Below, piece by piece: positions 36,096-48,775 of a stretch of 64,000 nt of DNA. The stretch is from Trichaptum fuscoviolaceum (lineage: Eukaryota; Basidiomycota; Agaricomycetes; Hymenochaetales; Trichaptaceae). Location of the stretch: positions 4,474,599-4,538,598 of the forward strand of contig CAJSYZ010000004.1 in assembly GCA_910574455.1 (NCBI GenBank). Direction: 5' to 3'. Each line of letters begins with the position of its first letter. The stretch's first letter is position 1. A model generated the notes under the pieces. The model saw only the letters and a program-made list of their open reading frames with translations. It ran no database searches and was not told the DNA's origin. The translations under genes were made by a program, and so were the position numbers.

Positions 36096-36655
36096 CGTCA
36101 GGCGGGATTCTGCTCAGCAGAAGTCACCGAAGATAATACTGATTTATAGTCACGATGATGTACACGTAGGTTTTAAATGCCTTCAAGCCGCCGCACTTGT
36201 CCTTATCCTTGATCCCATGAGTAGTTGTGGAAACTAGCACGCAACCAGAATTTCTAGAGGCATATTCTGTCTGCGATAGCCTTGATGAGTATTGGCATGA
36301 CAGAAGCCCAGTTTTACGTCACAATGCGGTAGAGGCTACGCGCGCCCTGATAGAATAAAGAACATGAGCAACTGAGCGAAGATATCTAGGCAACCAACTG
36401 AGCGAAAGTATCCAGGCATAGCAAGGCATGGAGGATCAAGGCGCAGCAATTGAGTCGTGATACATCAACTCCAATATACACTGCTTTAAGGTGATTAGTA
36501 GCGCGCACAGGTATAAAGGGAAGTGCAAAAACCAATGACGTATGAAAAACACTGCATAAAATCAAAAGTATAAGTGTATATATAGCACAAAATCACAGGA
36601 CACCATAACGATGAAAGTCACCGAGTACCGATCAACTGCGCGTTCACCACCACCT

Positions 36656-38995
36656 TCATCTTCCGAACTTTTTCAACGGGTCCGACTTCTTCTTTCCACC
36701 TCGACCAGAACTCCCGAAACCCTTTCCTCCCCTTCCTCTGCCACGCCCCCGAGTAGTAGTTTTCCTGAATGGTACAAAACTGTTGCCACCATCATTGTTC
36801 TGTGAGTATCCGTCTACTGTCGTTGCTGCTGCAGCTCCAACTCGAGGCATAAGGTATTTGGGTACGTGCTTCATGTGAGGTTGTACACGAGTTGGATGCA
36901 ATGGCTTATCGTGCCGAAGATATTCCAGGTCCAATGGGTTGTCCTCAAAATGCGCCTAGAAGATTCAATCAGACATGCGTTACACAACAAAGAGTTCAGC
37001 CAGAACAAAGCAACAAACCTTCAGTTTCTCCGAATTTAGTATCTCTGCCTTCAACTCCTTCACCCGTGCCTCCCTGATAGCCGTGCGCGTTACTGACCGT
37101 AGTGCATCTTGCATACGATATCGGAACGCTTCCACCTGTTTCATATCGAATTTGTACTCTTTAATTTTGCTTCCGCGAGCAGCCTGCTGTTTTTCTATCC
37201 GGTCAATGATCTTATCATCCTTCTTCGCACTTTCCAAACACCCAACGACCTTGTTCTTTCCCCACTCCTCTTTCGGAACAACAAACGACAGAGACATGCC
37301 GGTCCGTCCAGCGCGAGCTGTCCGTCCAACCCGATGCGTATAAGCACGTCCAGAGGTAGGGAGGTCGAAGTTCAAGACACAGGCCACGTCAATGAAGTCG
37401 ACACCGCGCACAGCGCCATACTCTTTATCGGAAGTCTGTTTACGTGATTTCTTTTTCGATGGGGTAGCGGAGGCTTCCGAAACAGTCGAAGCCCGTTTTC
37501 GCTTGGATCTGACAGTCGAAGGACCGGGATCACCCGCGGCACCTTCTTCAACGGTTTCTCTCTGTGTCGTTACTGCAAGTCATCAGCAGTATTTCTAAAC
37601 CACACCTAATATGTAACATACAAGTATCAGAATTCTCCTCTTCCCCGTTTGATTCTTCTAAATCTGAATCTGAATCTGCTTCGGTGGTCCCACCACTTTC
37701 ATCTGTGGCTATAATATAGTCGTATACGCCCTTGTTGAATTCTTGCACAATATGTACTCTGTATAATCGTTGTAGTTTGTGCATTCAAATAGAGATTAAA
37801 TTACGTACCGTGAGTTTAAGGGGAGTTCCGAGTTCAATACACAGCTCTTGATAGAGAATTGCTCCAGAAAGAGTTTTACACGATAGCAACGGTCGACACC
37901 ATTCACAAAAATGATACATTTTCCCTTCACAAGCTTCAGTTTGAGGATGACGAACAAGAGGAGGAATTTGTCGACTTCATTACACCTGAAAAACTATCAT
38001 GAGAAAAAGGTCACACAAAAGAAGAACGCTACTGACCGTACGGCATATTGACTCAAATGTGCGGCCTCGTCTTCATCCTCTTCCAACCGTAGGATTGCCT
38101 GTGTGATTGACTGAGTAACAACGACGTCAAATTTCCCCGGAAACTCGCTCACTGGATTCCTTAGCACAAGACCTTTTAGTTGTTCCACGTCTTTTGTCAT
38201 TGTCGCACTCATAAGGAATGACTGGTATACTTTGGGCATAAACGATCCATTCAAGATCGACCGAATGTCTTCGTCGTGACCATAAGACAGAACCAAGTCG
38301 GCTTCATCTATTACAAGCGAGTCGAGCGCTGCCAGTGACAGAGTCTAAAGAGAGATTAACACCACAATCAATAGGAAGCAGAGAGGAAAGAGCCCAACCT
38401 TTGCTTGCAAAAAGCTGAGAGCACGAGTTGGAGTAGCAATGGTAATGTCAGGTTTATCAGACATCAATACCCTATGCGAGGTTAGAAACGGCAACCGATA
38501 GAAAGTAGAGTTAAAGACGTACCTCTGAAGATGCGCTGGGGCACCCGATACCAAATTTGCTACGCTCACAATCTTCTCGCAGTACACTAGTAGTTGCCGA
38601 AGGTGTTTTGACACTTGCTCTGACAGCTCCTTCGTCGGCACAAGGATTAATGCTCTTACTAGCTGTCTATCCGGATCGTCTTCACTCAATGCCTAAATTG
38701 CACATAAAATTTACCATCAGTATGAATTACATGTTCGAACAACCAGCGTACCTACAGCCTTAGCGTTCAGGATTTTCTGAACCAACGGTATGCAATATGC
38801 CGCAGTCTTTCCGCTTCCCGTCCGTGCTCTTGCAAGCACGTCGCGACCCTCTAAAGCAAGCGGGATTGCCTTCGATTGGACAAGGGTTGGTCGAGCATAA
38901 CCCATGTCCGCAAGAGCTCGTAGTATCCGAGCATCTAACAGATGAGACATGGAGGCAAAAGTTGCCTTAGAGTCTAATAGTGAGACGTCCGTCAT
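36656..38995 (-). CDS. DBP9: DEAD-box ATP-dependent RNA helicase DBP9 (DDX56-like)
   Basis: Multiple exons encode a complete DEAD-box helicase of the DBP9/DDX56 type, which acts in early 60S ribosome assembly in the nucleolus. Visible motifs in order are the Q-motif region ([31 protein letters not shown]), motif [12 protein letters not shown], Ia [17 protein letters not shown], the DEAD box [43 protein letters not shown], and motif [15 protein letters not shown]. An acidic insertion ([18 protein letters not shown]) plus a basic stretch ([19 protein letters not shown]) separates the IATDE segment from [13 protein letters not shown], as in DBP9. The tail is [19 protein letters not shown] followed by [12 protein letters not shown]. 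The start is the ATG at 38995 ([13 protein letters not shown]). Confidence 0.95.
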
Positions 38996-39782
38996 TTTGT
39001 GAGCAGGTAGCAAAGATATTGCTCTTTTGCTTTGATAGGTGAATTGTATGTGTTAGTGCGCTAAAGGTATCGGAGAGCATGCAGTCTAAGGGTGCGGTGC
39101 ACTGGCAGTACAACTCAAACTTTCAAGCTCTCAAGTCAAATTTTGCTTACATAATCGATCCTAGTACTTATCGTTCTGAACCGTCTTCATCAGGGAAACT
39201 ACTTTCTGCTGAAAGTGACTTAAGCGTTACTTAAACGTCCTGAGTGACTTGAAGTCTGAATAAGGCAAACCGCACTTATTCATGCATGTCCTCCCATTAT
39301 TCAGGACCAGTTGGCTGAAATAAGGGCGAGTTGGCTGAATCAGTGCTCTAAGTGTTTCAGGCAATCTGTACCCCAGTGCTCCAGTGCTTCAGTGCTTCAT
39401 CCTTTAATTACAGCAGGAGACAAGTGTTGTAAGACAAACTGCAGTGCTCAAGAGTTCAAGTGCATAAGAACGATCCAAGTATTTCATTGCATCAGAAGTA
39501 ATATAAGACAACGGTAAGTAGCTATCAGTGCCTCAGCGTTCAAGTACATCAGTCATTTACACAAGACTAAGCATAGCAGTCACTATCATGGAACCCGCCA
39601 CGACACGATTCTGAACCACTGCCACGGGCAGTGGCAGGCCCATTTCGCTACCGTGCCTTCAATTCTGCATGTTCTTTGGCGTGCCAGTAGAAACGAAGGC
39701 TGCTCTGCGAGTCGATGGTAATAAGTTATTGAGCGCACGGACAGAGACGAAACGAAGAGGCTCACCAGTGAACGATTTGCCC
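38996..39782. other. Intergenic tract, left flank of the 20-kb mobile island
   Basis: Upstream of DBP9 lies DNA rich in CAAGT, TTGAAGT and CAGTGCT words. It contains the 23-bp left copy of the inverted repeat (39188-39210) and collinear words (GTGTTTCAGG, CAGTGCTCAAG) shared with the inverse strand at 58.9-59.2 kb. The 39300-39500 part repeats AGTGCTTCAGTGCTTC and GAGTTGGCTGAA. No gene is supported. Confidence 0.5.
39188..39210 (+). repeat. Left copy of 23-bp perfect inverted repeat
   Basis: Starts CATCAGGGAAACTACTTTCT and is the exact reverse complement of 59216-59238. Outside it the two flanks are unrelated; inside, short shared words recur in the same order. This abrupt outer edge is how transposon termini behave. 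Confidence 0.7.
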
Positions 39783-42700
39783 TTAGAAGTCTACGCAGTC
39801 CGTGGCCGAATCCCATTTTGAAGCGTCGTCCTCCTCATTATCGCCATCTCCGCCTGGATCCTTCTCCGCGCCCTCGTCCGCGCCCTCGTCCTCGTCCTCG
39901 TCCGCGCCCGCGCCCTCGTCCGCGCCCTCGTCCTCGTCCGCGCCCTCGTCCTCGTCCGCGCCCTCGTCCTCGTCCGCGCCCTCGTCCTCGTCCGCGCCCT
40001 CGTCCTCGTCCGCGCCCTCGTCCTCGCCCTCGCCCTCAATCTTGTCAGCGCCCTCGTACCCGCTCTCACTCAGGTCGTCATCTCCTTTAGCATCGGCATC
40101 CTCGTCCTCTGCATCACCTTCAACATCGCTTCTATGCTCAGCTCCTTCACGCTCGTCGCCCTTATCATCGCTCCCGTCTTCCCAATTACCAGCGCCTTCG
40201 TCATACGCTTTCTCGCAGGTCGAATCTGCATCTACGATGTCAAAGTACAAGGAAAAGTCCCTGCCAGTGATACCCGATCCAACAAGTTCGGTGTTCTTTC
40301 TCGTATCGATATCTGTACTGGCATCGTAAGCTAGGAGGCGGGATCGAACCTTTTCCCAGTTTGATTCAGTGAAGAAAGAGGGATTCGACAACAAGTTAAC
40401 ATAGTCGTCCGTATGAGGCTGCCACAGAGCGCTAGTGAAATACCACTCAGCGCCGCCAAGTTCTTCTTTGATATTTTGCAACCGAGCCACCTGTTTATCA
40501 ATGGCAACCTTGACCTATCCATGAGAAGATCAGCGAATAAGGACAATATAAGTACTGAAAAAAATAGATACCGCTGTTGCCGCAAGGGCGAGGGCACCGA
40601 TAGGCTTTCCTATGGTGTTTCTGTCCAGTATTTTATGCCGACCCATGGCCAATACAATGTGTACGGACAACACTGAGACCACAAGGTCAGAGCAGAACAG
40701 TCCTTGCTTCTGTACATTTAGGGTCAATACATGGACACAAAATGCGACAATAAATACTCTTTTACTTACCCTCTCCATACTATACCAGCTTTCCCATAGA
40801 AACGGTTCGGCTTTCTTCTTATCAACTAGCGTCTGCAACGTCTTCACAATTGCTTCGTTTTGCATTGACTTTGATTGTTCGCTGCTGATAAAACTCGCAA
40901 CTGAATGCTCAGCTTTCTCAAACAGTTTCTTGCGCCAGCTATCAGAGCATCTCTGGGCCGCCTGAAATACAAGGATTGCATCTCAATCTGGTAAAGGTAA
41001 CTTGAAGATAACTAAGAATGACTCAACTAGAGAACAGATGTCGGCGAACTGTGTTTCGTAACTTAGTTCCACAGAATCAAACACTTTCCCCCACAGTGTG
41101 CTGATGAACTCATTGTCCGGGTTTTGCCATGGCGTGATGGACTTTCCCACTGCGCGAAATAGTGAAGGTAATAAAATATGAGTCCAACCGGCCTGAGTAC
41201 CGGGAGGGAGACACTGGTTCGTCGCCCTTTTTCTGCCTGGCACGCGAGATCCTTCCTTTCCTTCATTTCGGCCCTTGTCCTCCAGCCCCACTGATGTCTG
41301 CATATAAGTGAATCAGCAAAAATATGTCATAGAAATGAATTTGATTCGACACACTGAGCTAGTAGTCCGAGAGACTTTGCGATGACCAGGATAAGCCCCA
41401 GTCACTAACACTTCGGGTCCGGGAGTGCAGGATACTCTCGTCATTGCAAGCGACTGTGTTCGGGGTGCTAACGGCATCTTTCGACCACCGGTCTAATAAG
41501 AATAGTGAGTGAATGCTCATATTCAGAGTGTATCAATCGACCCACACTTGCTTCATTATCAGCCACCAGCGACTGCCTCTTGCGATGTGAGGTAGCGGAT
41601 CCAATCTCAGACTGCAACACGTCAGAAAGCTGTTATCCATGGCAAGTGAGCAGCTCGAAAGGAAGCAATTACCGTCGTGTCGGCCACAGGCCGATAAGGA
41701 GTGTCAGAGGGTTTCCTCTTCTTACTCAAATCCTTTTCGCCCGGTCAGAAACGAACTTAAAATGCCGGCTACCAAAGAATTGACACTTACTGTGGCACCG
41801 ACCTGTGTGTCCATGCCAGTCAACAATGACTTCTTGACCTTGACACTCTTACTAGCCTATTGAGATGGTGTAAAGTAAGTAAACATAAACATGAAGGAAT
41901 CCATTACACGTGAAGGTGGAAGAATTACCACATCAACCTGGGAGTCGATGTCCGGTGGCGACTTTCTCTTTCTGTTTTTTGTGACTATGATGTCCTATTT
42001 ATAGGCACAAATTAGTGATCAACCCGATGTGAGGAAGGGAACGAACAGTTGCTACAGCGGAAGTGAGCCTACGGTGCATCGACGCCCACACATACCTGTA
42101 TACGGGGTTCCAAGGCTAGTGAATGCACCTTACAACCATAAATCAGGGGGAAACGAGAGAAACTGGATTAAGATGGGACTTACCGGTGCGCTGAGCTGCG
42201 AATTGGCAGTTCTCTTGTTTGCATCCTGTCCAAAGATCAATTCAGCAAGCAATGAAGGAAGGATGTAGCATGAGGATCACTGTGCTTCACTGTCTGGCAC
42301 TCACCTGTCCACCTGGTTTTGTCTCGTTGTTCTTATCCTCAAGTACGGAAAGGGATTGGTTAGTAGATTGGAAAAGGTAGGAATGATATGACGTCGCTTA
42401 CCGTTGAAACCTGCGACCCGGAGAGAGTGTCGCGCAGCAACTTCCTTTTCTTTGAGTTCAAGTTGCTGCTACCTCCATCCTGTTCATTACACGACAGTTG
42501 GCAGAAAAATAATAACGAAGGGATATGATCAAACGGTCATGGGGTAACTGACGTGAATCGAACAGTAATAAGTCACACTCACACTAGCTTGAGCCGGCCT
42601 TGTCAGCCTCCTCGGATCGCTTTCGCCCTACAAGCAAGGTATTCAGACTGCATCTGCCATTCTAATGTTCCGTCAACTCACAATATTTGTGTCCGAATCG

Positions 42701-44094
42701 ACAAAATGTGCTGTCTGTTGCACGCTGATTGAGCTATTCTTTACACCATGATAGCTTGCGAGGGTTATTGTTTCTCCTTCATCCTCCCAAGGACTTAAGT
42801 TTTCATTGTCTTGCAATGAGATGCTGTGTCTAGTGTAGCTTGGCGTCAGCGAAGCTCATAATATGGTAACAAAGACGAGAGTGTCATCGTTGTAGGTAGA
42901 AGGAAATTTGATCCCGTTGTCGGAGCGTCATGATCCGCTTCTTTAGCATGAACATTAGTAATCTAGTTGCCAGTGGATCAAACTATGAGCTTTAGCTGAG
43001 TCTAAATCAAGCTTCACACTTACCATTACATCGTGCATTCCAGAAATTGATCCCGTACGCATTGCAAGATTTCAAATTTAAACTCACAAATTGATCCCTC
43101 TCGAGTCTATCCCAGCCACCTCAAGTCCTCCATCCTCTTCACCAATGAAAGTGGATTCATCTGTGTTGCGAAGCGCCCTGGCAGGTCGCTTTGTCTTGTC
43201 GTCCCGCTTTGACGTAGCGGGCGAGTCTATTATATCCGTTTCTTCACCAGAAAGGCTCTCGTTCTGTCCGGCAGGTGCGTGAAAGAAAATGTTGCTTGGA
43301 GTGGCGGCAGATCTCGACGTCTTTGCGGTCTGCACACGGGTGCGAAATGGAAGTTCACCTTTGGGATCTTCTTTCCTAGCCTTTTTTGCAGGCTTTCTGT
43401 TTGACGCATCCGTACTCGCCGCTTCATATTGTGAGTCAAAGTAGTCAACCTCCAAGCTTCGAAAACATCTGAAAATGTATAGGCAGTATAACTCACCAAT
43501 GTCTAAGTCTTCGTTGTATTCAACTTCACAACCCGACACGTCTTTAACATCGTTCTTCGAGCCTGCTTACGCCAGTTCAAAGCTATGTAATTACTGATCT
43601 GAGGTTGAAGACTTACTACTAGCTTCGCCCTTCGGCTTCCTACATCCACGTTTTCCAGCGAGTTTAGGCACTGTTGAGCCCATCTGGGTGCGTGTCTCAA
43701 GAGCCTTCGACAAATTGTTTTCAATTTCTACGGTCTCTAGCATCGCTGCTTCTTGGTTTTCTGCTGCAGTCACCTTCTTTCGTACCTTGTCAGCTGCCTC
43801 TTGTTCTTTTGCTGCCCGTTTCTGCTCCGCAGCGAGTTTTTTCCTCTCTTTCGCGACCGCGACTTGCTGGGCCGCAGCTCTGCGGAAAGCTGCCCGTTCT
43901 TCCTTCTGTTTTTCCTTCTCCTCCTTCTCCTTCAATGCCTCATCCCGCCTCGCTGCCTGCTGTACTTTCCTTTTGTCTTTTTCTTCCTTCTCCCGCAATA
44001 TCTCCTCCTTTGTTCGTCTTGTTCTGAGTTGGTCAACTACTGCTCCGGGGTGCTGGTTATTGTTCTTAGCCCTCGTCTGTCTTCGAGTTGACAT
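39783..44094 (-). CDS. Plavaka-associated accessory protein: coiled-coil N-terminus, micro-exon array, Glu/Asp repeat tail
   Basis: The ATG at 44094 starts MSTRRQTRAKNNNQHPGAVV followed by a long Lys/Glu/Ala coiled coil. In my recollection the TRAKNxxxHPG start is typical of genes that neighbour Plavaka transposases in Agaricomycetes. Middle exons add a basic, Ser-rich region and then a series of very short phase-0 exons (about 41500-42800). A conserved-looking block follows, LPPGTQAGWTHILLPSLFRA-VG-PWQNPDNEFISTLWGKVFD. Later exons carry EPFLWESWYSME, SVHIVLAMGRH, GALALAATA and the STESNW-like NPSFFTESNWEKVRSRL. The C-terminus is an acidic GADEDE hexapeptide repeat ending at 39783. No catalytic motif is visible. 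A role in transposition is inference from divergent pairing (228 bp between start codons) with the transposase. Exon joins were checked only in part. Confidence 0.68.
39880..40040 (-). repeat. 18-bp coding tandem repeat (GADEDE units)
   Basis: About seven near-identical copies of an 18-bp unit (GCCCTCGTCCTCGTCCGC on the plus strand) encode repeated Gly-Ala-Asp-Glu-Asp-Glu in the accessory protein. Such arrays are prone to length change. Confidence 0.85.
41500..42830 (-). repeat. Array of phase-0 micro-exons with basic motif repeats
   Basis: Successive exons of about 33-78 nt are each bounded by good splice sites and keep phase 0. They encode related peptides such as NSKKRKLLRDTLSGSQVST (42402-42479), DKNNETKPGGQ (about 42305-42337), DANKRTANSQLSAP (about 42184-42225), NRKRKSPPDIDSQVDV, VKKSLLTGMDTQVGAT, KKRKPSDTPYRPVADTT, and SHRKRQSLVADNEAS. 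The shared pattern is a basic KKRK-like core followed by an Asp-Thr element about five residues on. They look like duplicated cassettes. Confidence 0.65.
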
Positions 44095-44322
44095 TTTGTG
44101 CAGTGTTTTGAGACTTGGGTGATAATAAGATGGATCGAAGGTGCTAGTTCAAGATCAGGGAGGCGGGGGCGTCTATCTTAGACAAGTTGAAAATTTACGC
44201 CCACTACTACCGTGACTACTCTATGACTAATTTTAACTCAGGTTCAAGTTCACTCACTGCCAGCCTGCTGGCACTCAGCTGTGAGTCCCAATCATCGACA
44301 TGTACTACTGAAGGTTACATTG
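44095..44322. promoter_or_regulatory. Divergent promoter region between accessory gene and transposase
   Basis: These 228 bp separate two divergent start codons. The shared upstream region suggests coordinated expression; no individual promoter motif was identified. Confidence 0.5.
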
Positions 44323-47300
44323 ATGCCAGCGACACGGAAAAAGCACGATCCCCTTCATTTTCCACCAACTATTCGATGCACCTTGCCCAGCTGTAGTAGG
44401 ACGTTCAAGAGTCAATCTGGAAGAGCAAGACATGAATATTCAGCTCATCCGATGTCATCCGTGGCAAGATCTACTGCCTGTGGTCACGACTACTATGATC
44501 CTTCACCTATTCGACCCACACGAGCTCCAACTCCTCAACCTCTACCGAGGTCGTCCGAACTTCCAACAGAGGGTCATTTTGAGAGCGGCCCTGACTCCTA
44601 CGATTACGATATTTCCATGCTTACACAGGATATCTCGATGCTCAGTATAGGCCGAGACGAGCTGCTTCAAGACCTAGACAGACCTGATTCTCTGTCCCAT
44701 TCTGGCACCGGAAGTGACAGTGGCCGTAGTGCATCCTCTGAAGATTTGGACTTCGACGTTGGAGATCATGAGGAGAGTGATGGTGACCTAAAGGTGTATC
44801 ACAGATATATGAATGGTGCGCACCAAGTATATTGTCCTCGGTTTGATAGCACTCTGATGAAAAACATCGTGCAGCCACCCCGTGTGATGCGGAAGGAAAC
44901 AACTTAGAAAACGACGAACCACCTGTTCCGCGAAATGAACCTGCACCAAATGACTGGTCTCCCTATTCGTGCCGAGCAGATTTTGAGCTCGCAGACTTTC
45001 TTTATCGCGATGAGCAAATGTCTGCTGGTAATATAACAAAGCTTCTCGGAATCATGAAGGCTTACCAGCGAATTCAGTCTGTGAAGAACGCGAAATCTGG
45101 CGGATATTCTGAGTTGGACGTAACTAAGCCCGACGATGACTCAGATCTGGATCCCACTAGTACGCTACTCGATGGAGACGCACAAAAGTTGTACAATGTC
45201 ATTGACGCTACGAGAGTTGGTGATGTGCCTTGGAAATCCTTTAGTAACTTCTACACGGACAACAATGGCCAAAAAGCGACAGACGAGAACACCGAGTCAT
45301 GGAAGAGGAAAGGATATGATGTATGGTATCGGGATCCCTTGGAAGTGATCCGAAATTTGGTGGATAATACGGCTTTAGAAGGCGAATTCGACTATGTCCC
45401 ATTTCGTGAATATCAGCCAAAGGAGGAATCTGATGACATCAATGACAAAGAACGAGTGTTCAGAAATTACATGTCCGGAAATTTTGCTTGGGAACAGGCT
45501 GTAGGTCATGACTCATGAACTCGCAGGAAACATACTGATTATCCTTGACTTAGAATAAGATCTACGCCGAAGATAAAGCAGTCCATGGATCTATGTTCGT
45601 TCCGGTGATCTTGGGGAGCGACAAGACAACAGTTTCCGTTGGAACTGGCAACAACGAATATTATCCGTTATATCTCTCAATAGGAAATGTATCAAACAAG
45701 GCCCGGCGGTCCCAAAAGTTGAATACAGTCCAGCTTGTAGCATTTTTAGCAATACCAAAGAGTGTGTGTCAAAAACTGAGCCATTCAATTGTGTTTTGAC
45801 GCTTTTTTGCAGCTGAGCGACAGTACGAAAAGTCAGATGACTTCCGTCGCTTTAGACATCAAATTTTTCATTCATCTATATCGAGAATCTTGAGTTCACT
45901 GAAGACCGCCATGTCCATAAACAATGAACAGACCATTCTCCGGTGCCCTGATGGTCACTTGCGTAGGTCGGTTCTCGGACTCGGCTCGTATATAGCCGAT
46001 TATCCGGAACAGGTGAGTCTATGCGCAATATGCACTGGATGGTGCTGCAAGTAAGTACCATCCTTTCCAAAATCGCATAGGAGTCTGAGGAAATGGCTTA
46101 CGGTGGCTATATAGATGCACAGCTCCCCACAAGGACCTAGATAATCCGGAGTTTGCATCAAATCCTCGAACAAAAGAGCTACACGAACGATTGATAGAGC
46201 AGGTAAATGACAACAACTTAACCAGAGCAACAATTCGCAAAGAGTATGGGTTCCACCAAGATATCGTGGTATGTGCTCCAAATTCTCCATTGGATGCGCT
46301 TCTAAGAACTATGTTTTCCCGTAGCCCTTCACCAATGACTTTCCGCGCGCAGATATATGCGATCTCATTTCTCCGGACCTATTGCACCAAATCATCAAAG
46401 GTGTTTTCAAGGATCATCTTGTCGAGTGGATATGCCAGAGCTTGACCACAACAGAGCTGGATATTGTGGATAAAAGGTGCCATTCTCAAACAATTTGTAT
46501 AATATGAATACTATCGCTGACCTCCGCGTAGAATCAGAGTCGCTGCTCCTTTTCCTGGACTACGTAGATTCCCCGAAGGCCGAGGCTTCAAGCAATGGAC
46601 AGGCAATGATTCAAAGGCACTTATGAAAGTATGTGATTTTTCCTTCTTGTTCGAGGCGGTCGTTTGCTGATAGTAGTCGATGTAAACCGCTTAGGTGTAT
46701 CTTCCGGCTATTGTGGGCATTGTGCAGGATGATATAATTCATGCATTGAGTGCATTTCTCGACTTCTGTTATCTTGTGCGTCGGTACACGATTACAGCCT
46801 CAACACTTGATCAGATCAAAGCCTCTCTGGATTGCTTTCATCAATATCGGCAAATATTCATAGCTATGGGTATCCGGGACAACTTCTCACTACCACGACA
46901 GCATGCCATGGTCCACTATCCTACAATGATTCCTCTGTTCGCTGCACCGAGTGGACTATGTTCATCGATCACAGAGAATAAGCACATTTACGCGGTCAAG
47001 GAAACATGGCGACGCTCAAACAAAAATGATCCCTTGGGTCAGATGATCACAGCAAACCAACGACTCAGTAAACTTATTGCATCAAGGGCAGACTTCAAAA
47101 GGCGTGGAATGCTGGATGATACGTTAGCCGAGGCTTCGTGGAGAGCTTTGCGAGATGTTTTGCGCAAGAATATGTCGTCAGAGTCAGAGTCGGATGACGC
47201 TGAGAGGGACCCTGATGCCAGTGGGGGAGAGCAGATGCAACAACGTGACGTATTAGTAGTAGGTGAAGCTGATGATACAGATGACTTCTTCGATGCCATT

Positions 47301-48326
47301 GTGGGTATTCAAGAGCTCAACGAAATTGCAGATTTGGACGATTCCGAAAGTTTAATAGATGAGCCACAGCGTGGTGCGGTTCATGGCGTAGGAAATGCTG
47401 AACGCCAGCTCCGCTTGGGTGGCAAGAATGACCCTTTGAGCTTTACGTTAATGGCTTCAAAAAAACGTTAGTGAAACATCCTTTTGGTGCTGCAAATCCA
47501 ACTTGTTTATTGTTACCTTGCAGAGTCCAGTAAAGTGTACCCTAAACAGCTCGATGCTCTCGCGGCAATAGAAGGCTATCCAGAACTTCGACAACTCCGA
47601 CAACTCATCAAGAAACACTTATTCAACAAGTACGAAAGTTGTAACACCAACTCAAAGTGTTCTGCTACTACTAGTAGTAGCAGGCAAGCCAAATTAAACT
47701 ACAACGGATTTGAACACTATAAACTGGATATTAGCAATGACTTTTCAATTTTCCATTCAGCCACCGCGTTCTTTGCGTATCGTGGTGAATCGATCCCTAT
47801 AGAACAAGCAATGAGGGAGGTGATCAGGTCCAGTCCCTCTTGGCGCGGAAAACCTCGACGAGATGCAGTTCTTGTCCGAGGTGGTTCCCGCAAACAGGGG
47901 TTCGCAGGAATGAGAGTTGCCAGGGTTATACTTTTTTTCTCATTCACCGTTAAAGTGGAACGTCAGGAATGCGCTCTCGTCCAGTTTTTCAAGCGTGTTG
48001 GAGAATCGCCCGACCCGAAAACAAGAATGTGGATAGTTGAACCAGCATATGAGTTGGAGAGCTCTACCGCCTGTGTCGGACGCTGTCCCGGAGTGAATGA
48101 CAGTGGCAGACATCACTATCACCGTGACTGCAAGGCTCCGAAGCTGTCTGTGATAGATATAGGGGACATCTTTCGTTTAGCTCACCTCCTTGGGGTCCCG
48201 AAGGGTGACGAATCTCCTCCGAAGTCATTGACACCTGAGGAATCCCTGGACTTTTACGATAGATTCTACGTTAACAGATTTGCTGACATGCACATGCACG
48301 AAACATTGTACGAAACTAGACAATGA
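44323..48326 (+). CDS. Plavaka-type (CACTA superfamily) transposase
   Basis: The ATG at 44323 begins MPATRKKHDPLHFPP and a C2H2 finger, RCTLPSCSRTFKSQSGRARH-EYSAH. Later exons carry the Plavaka blocks TPCDAEGNNL, NDWSPYSCRADFELADFLY, GDVPWKSF, YDVWYRDPLEVIRNL, GEFDYVPFREY, GSMFVPVILGSDKTTVSVG, GNNEYYPLYLSIGNV, VAFLAIPK, CPDGHLRRSVLGLGSYIADY, PFTNDFPRADICDLISPDLL, HQIIKGVFKDHLVEW, and SLPRQHAMVHYPTMI. The C-terminus ends in a FYVNRFADMHMHETLY block. Checked junctions: exon 1 44323-44815, intron 44816-44874, exon 2 44875-45500, exon 3 from 45554, all in phase. An apparent frame break near 44870 disappears with that 59-nt intron. I see no stop or frameshift, so this copy may be functional. The TTSSSR tract near 47665 is written in ACTAGTAGT codons. 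Confidence 0.88.
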
Positions 48327-48775
48327 TTACTACTAACTTGAAGTAAAGCTTTTCAATTAGCATACACAACCTTGAATGTACTATATTGAAACTTACGAGT
48401 GAGGACTCGGATATGGCAATGAAACAAAAGGATGTACTAGACGAAACAGACCTTAGTACTACGTATGTAACGTAGTACTACACTGGCATTGCAGCATTGG
48501 CTCTTAAAGACTAGTAGTACCATGACACTGTTTTAACTTCAACTTCAAGTTATGGTGTTCTTGGCTTGCTTTCAGGTTGTACAGTATACTACTAGTGGTA
48601 CACTGGCAATGATATCATGGCAGTAGTATTTCATTCAGGTTGGTCAAGGCAATGTTATTATCAGCAAATCACAAAGCGACACAAGGAAAAACTGTAGACA
48701 CTAGCATAGCGCAAAGATTACATGGGAACTCCAAGTCATAGCTTCACCTCCGAGTCCAGCTCTGCCCCGCAACAG
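48327..48775. other. Intergenic spacer with short-word repeats
   Basis: Convergent spacer after the transposase. It contains GTACTACGTATGTAACGTAGTAC (an imperfect palindrome at about 48458-48480), ACTAGTAGTACCATGACACTG, ACTTCAACTTCAAGTTATGG and TACTACTAGTGGTACACTGG. These are the same words that build the 51-52 kb tract. No gene. Confidence 0.6.

Noticed and set aside
39802..40329. Long plus-strand frames of Ser/Pro or Arg/Pro repeats
   Set aside because: They are antisense shadows of the GADEDE coding repeat of the minus-strand accessory gene.
44816..44907. Frameshift in the transposase near the CDAEGN block
   Set aside because: A 59-nt intron (44816-44874, GTGCGC...GCAG) restores the frame exactly, phase 1 to phase 1.
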